55,674 nucleotides of DNA from Verrucomicrobiaceae bacterium. GTDB taxonomy: Bacteria; Verrucomicrobiota; Verrucomicrobiia; Chthoniobacterales; Chthoniobacteraceae. Shown here piece after piece: positions 53,932-55,674 of this stretch (position 1 is the first letter of the stretch; each line of letters begins with the position of its first letter). The DNA is taken from assembly GCA_005791535.1 (NCBI GenBank), contig SXWH01000217.1:1-55674 (forward strand). The letters run 5' to 3'. Under the pieces are notes generated by a model. That model was given only the letters and a program-made list of their open reading frames with translations, did no database searches and was not told the DNA's origin. The translations under genes were made by a program, and so were the position numbers.

Positions 53932-54101
53932 CCCGAAGTGCTCGGGCACATCCCCGCTGCGGACAAGCAGAAAACCACCGTACTACGCGGCGGGCTCATG
54001 CCACGCGGACCATTGTCCGCGGACGCCAACGGCGTCGTTCATACCAGCCTTGGGCAACGCCCAAGGAATCCGGCAGGCCAATCCCCAGCGCCGAAGGCGC
54101 G
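53932..54101. repeat. left cluster of REP-like hairpins beside the RAYT
   Basis: The 308 bases between the secreted protein and the transposase hold a run of short perfect palindromes: CCCGA/TCGGG (53932-53946), CGCGGAC/GTCCGCG (54004-54021), GACGCC/GGCGTC (54022-54036), CTTGGGC/GCCCAAG (54049-54065) and GCGCC/GGCGC (54088-54100). TTCATACCAGC at 54038 precedes the fourth hairpin; its reverse complement follows the equivalent hairpin on the other side of the transposase. Together these look like REP units mobilised by the adjacent enzyme. Confidence 0.75.
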
Positions 54102-54119
54102 TTTCATACGGCGAAGTTC

Positions 54120-54572
54120 TCAGTCCCATACATAGCGTTCGTCAAACGCGATGCCGTGCTTGTTGAGGAAACGCCGGTACTCTTCCTGAAATGAAATCTT
54201 CCGGTGGTGCTCCTCCTGCCCCTCGACATATCGGATAGTGGCGTCGAGCTGGCTTTTGCTGACGGAAAACGCACCATACCCGCGCTGCCATGAAAACCCG
54301 GCACATTGCGAAGCGATTTCTTTAATCCAACGGGAGGAGTGCTTTTTGAGCTCTTCGAGCAATTGTGCCTGCGTGATGGTTCGGGAGAGGGATGCAATGA
54401 TGTGAACATGATCCTCCACACCGCCTACTCGATAAACCTCGCATCCGTTATCGCGCCCGATGGTCGCCAGATAGGCGTGGAGCCGTGGCCGCACTTCGGC
54501 ATCGATCCATGGTTCGCGGTTCTTTGTACTGAAGATGATGTGGATGATGACCTGGCTGAGTGATTGAGGCAT
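54120..54572 (-). mobile_element. REP-associated tyrosine transposase (IS200/Y1 family)
   Basis: A 150-residue HUH-type single-strand transposase, full length for the family. The metal-binding HUH motif is VEDHVHIIASL, and the nucleophilic Tyr is in TIRYVEGQEEHHRK. Other conserved parts are IIHIIFSTKNREPWI at the start and SSRWIKEIASQCAGFSWQRGYGAFSVS in the middle. The ATG at 54572 begins the homology. No frameshift or internal stop is present, so it may be active. It lies between inverted REP-like hairpins, and TIR-type insertion-sequence ends are absent, which is why it is called a RAYT rather than an autonomous IS. Confidence 0.88.
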
Positions 54573-54581
54573 GGATGAGAC

Positions 54582-54661
54582 GCGCCTTTGGCGCTGGCTA
54601 TGGTTATGTGGTGTGTCAATGGGGCGTTGCCCCATGCTGGTATGAATTGCGCCTTCGGCGC
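54582..54661. repeat. right cluster of REP-like hairpins beside the RAYT
   Basis: Three palindromes lie just upstream of the transposase start: GCGCC/GGCGC with loop TTT (54582-54594), ATGGGGC/GCCCCAT with loop GTT (54619-54635), and GCGCC/GGCGC with loop TTC (54649-54661). GCTGGTATGAA (54636-54646) follows the middle hairpin and is the exact reverse complement of the 11 bases that precede the hairpin on the left side. The two sides therefore form inverted, imperfect REP pairs. Confidence 0.78.
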
Positions 54662-54969
54662 TGAACGCATTCGGCGCGGAACTGACCCTTAGGCGGAACT
54701 GAGGGATCGTGTGCGAACGTGGACTGGTCTCATGTCTTGGGCAGAGCTGGCTGCTTCGTTTCTCATTCGATTCAGAGGGCTGCAAGTGCCGTTTTGCATT
54801 CCCCAGAGACTCTCATGAATTCATCCAAGTCATCAACTTCTGACTGAAGCGTGATTCGCACGCGGGTCGGGAAAATGCCCCTCCTTTACCGCGTCACACT
54901 CCGATTGAGGGCGTTTCTACTCAAATGACGACTTGGGCGCCTCGGAAAACGACTCAGTTTTTCAAAAAA
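54662..54969. other. intergenic DNA without a supported feature
   Basis: About 300 bases between the right REP cluster and the 21-bp array. There is no credible open frame, tRNA or strong hairpin. A half-unit of the array (TCAG in register, 54954-54957) appears at its right end, so the array may once have extended further left. Confidence 0.5.
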
Positions 54970-55263
54970 TGAGTTCATTTTTTGATTTCATGAGGACAGG
55001 AAACCATTTCCTGAGCTCAGGATTTTGATTTCTGACATCAGTTTTTGCATTCCTGTTCTCAGGTTCTGTGAGCCTGATGTCAGATTTACCGAAAATGAAC
55101 TCATCTTCCGGAAAACTGAGTTCATGTTTGAATTTCCTGACCTCATACTTCCGAATCCTGACATCAGAAAACCCGTTTCTGTGGAGGGAAATGAATTTCC
55201 CGAGCTCAGGAATTGGTTTTCTGAGCACAGTTCCCGCGAAATTGAGTCGGGAAATGCGGTCGC
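54970..55263. repeat. array of palindromic TGANNTCA units with exact 21-bp period
   Basis: Fourteen consecutive 21-bp steps begin at 54970, 54991, 55012, 55033, 55054, 55075, 55096, 55117, 55138, 55159, 55180, 55201, 55222 and 55243. Eight match TGANNTCA exactly (54970, 55012, 55033, 55075, 55096, 55117, 55138, 55159). 55054 (TGTTCTCA) and 55201 (CGAGCTCA) differ by one base. 54991, 55180, 55222 and 55243 are more eroded. The NN pair varies (GT, GC, CA, TG, AC, CC), so the repeats are not recent copies. C often precedes and G often follows the core, and the spacer frequently ends in TTTCC. The stretch is poorer in GC than its surroundings. No family is recognised. Confidence 0.85.
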
Positions 55264-55598
55264 ATTGGACAGACCGAAGCATCGTCCACCGGTTTTCATA
55301 CCGGTCCGTCCGAATTCCATCTGGTCCCCATCGCCGGCGGTAGAGAACCTTCTTTCCCGTCCGCTCACGGAAATTGAATTCGTTGTATCCTCAAACGGCG
55401 GTCGGGAATTCCGATACGCTCCCCTTTGGTTCCTCACCGGCGTTTTCGGATGAGCGTCGTATTTCAACGGCGGAAGAACCGGAGCGAATCGAAAGGCGGT
55501 GCGGGCAAGCCGGAAAACGCTGGGTGCGCCGAGGGTGCCAAGACGCATCGCTTGACCTCGCGCTGTGGCGCGTTACCGTCCGCACCCTTTTCAAAAAA
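55264..55598. other. purH upstream region
   Basis: About 335 bases between the palindrome array and purH. It contains a short hairpin ACCGG/CCGGT (about 55281-55298) and a possible promoter near its right end. Open frames here on either strand continue through the 21-bp array and look fortuitous. Confidence 0.5.
55552..55579 (+). promoter_or_regulatory. possible purH promoter
   Basis: TTGACC at 55552-55557 resembles a -35 element. A weak -10 (TACCGT at 55574-55579) follows after 16 bases. It would start transcription about 15 bases before the purH ATG, leaving a very short leader. The -10 is poor, so confidence is low. Confidence 0.25.
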
Positions 55599-55674
55599 AT
55601 GAGCATTAAACGCGCGTTGATTTCGGTGTCGGATAAAACTGGGCTGGCGGAGTTCTGCAAGGAACTCGCTGCGA
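55599..55674 (+). CDS. purH: bifunctional AICAR transformylase/IMP cyclohydrolase PurH (N-terminal fragment)
   Basis: The window ends inside this gene. The 25 visible residues, MSIKRALISVSDKTGLAEFC followed by KELAA, are the almost invariant start of PurH, whose N-terminal IMP cyclohydrolase domain closes the purine ring in the last step of IMP synthesis. The ATG follows an A-rich stretch without a clear Shine-Dalgarno sequence. The upstream palindrome array is at a distance that would allow a regulatory role. Confidence 0.9.
   Translation, partial: MSIKRALISVSDKTGLAEFCKELAA

Noticed and set aside
54970..55263. CRISPR array
   Set aside because: Period is only 21 bp, repeats are degenerate 8-bp palindromes, spacers of about 13 bp are too short, and no cas genes are present.
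54988..55548. Open frames on both strands over the palindrome array (up to 186 codons)
   Set aside because: They are produced by the 21-bp period, show no signal, domain or ribosome binding site, and several overlap each other in different frames.

Overview
The window reads as a GC-rich chromosomal segment of a bacterium from the Planctomycetota-Verrucomicrobiota-Chlamydiota group, most likely a free-living verrucomicrobiote. This is inferred from gene content: a large membrane-bound-dehydrogenase/HEAT/cytochrome c protein and a DUF1549/DUF1553-type cytochrome protein next to each other, a GloVer-type tandem-repeat secreted protein, an octahaem cytochrome with TPRs, and an Hsp70 operon that includes a SUMF1-domain protein. 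The coding density is high. Many gene pairs overlap by ATGA, so short operons are common.

Layout. 0-7 kb: truA, then a membrane protein followed by an ABC-2 type exporter (ATPase plus two tandem paralogous permeases). 7-11.3 kb: SGNH hydrolase, a zinc-ribbon membrane protein with yacG, a lipocalin lipoprotein and dnaA. 11.3-11.9 kb: a gene-free region with DnaA boxes and an AT-rich stretch, a candidate oriC. 11.9-17.8 kb: an asnB-type amidotransferase, a Spy-like periplasmic protein, a three-gene minus-strand run (SMP-30 lactonase, unknown, lipB), a YggS-type PLP protein and a DUF971 protein. 18.4-23.2 kb: a chorismate-lyase-like/HemN-like radical SAM pair, then a divergent SDR / Gfo-Idh-MocA / GHMP-kinase sugar operon. 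23.2-31.1 kb: an FHA protein, a small lipoprotein, a GlgA/GlgM-like glycogen synthase, exonuclease III, a phospholipase D-like enzyme and the GloVer-repeat protein. 31.2-36.5 kb: the octahaem cytochrome/TPR lipoprotein, a thioredoxin-fold protein with a strong terminator, a free-standing CoaB-like domain, and an endonuclease/phosphatase-family lipoprotein.

36.6-40.6 kb holds a compact chaperone operon: a GrpE-like factor, an Hsp70 that lacks the helical lid, and a protein with a J-domain-like N-terminus, two internal helical repeats and a SUMF1 fold without the catalytic cysteine pair. 40.6-46.5 kb: a lipoprotein-sorting-like protein, PAP2 phosphatase, an ArnT-like glycosyltransferase, argS and hisF. 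46.5-53 kb: two divergent, very large PVC-type haem proteins; the second changes sharply in codon composition part-way through.

The last 2.7 kb is the most unusual part. A REP-associated tyrosine transposase (RAYT) lies between inverted pairs of REP-like hairpins. Beyond it, about 290 bp of non-coding DNA carries a palindromic TGANNTCA core at exact 21-bp intervals (14 register positions, ten with both half-sites exact or one base off). The array lies about 335 bp upstream of the purH start. I do not recognise this array as a known element and rank it, with the Hsp70 operon, as the best candidate for something undescribed. No tRNA, rRNA or CRISPR array was seen.
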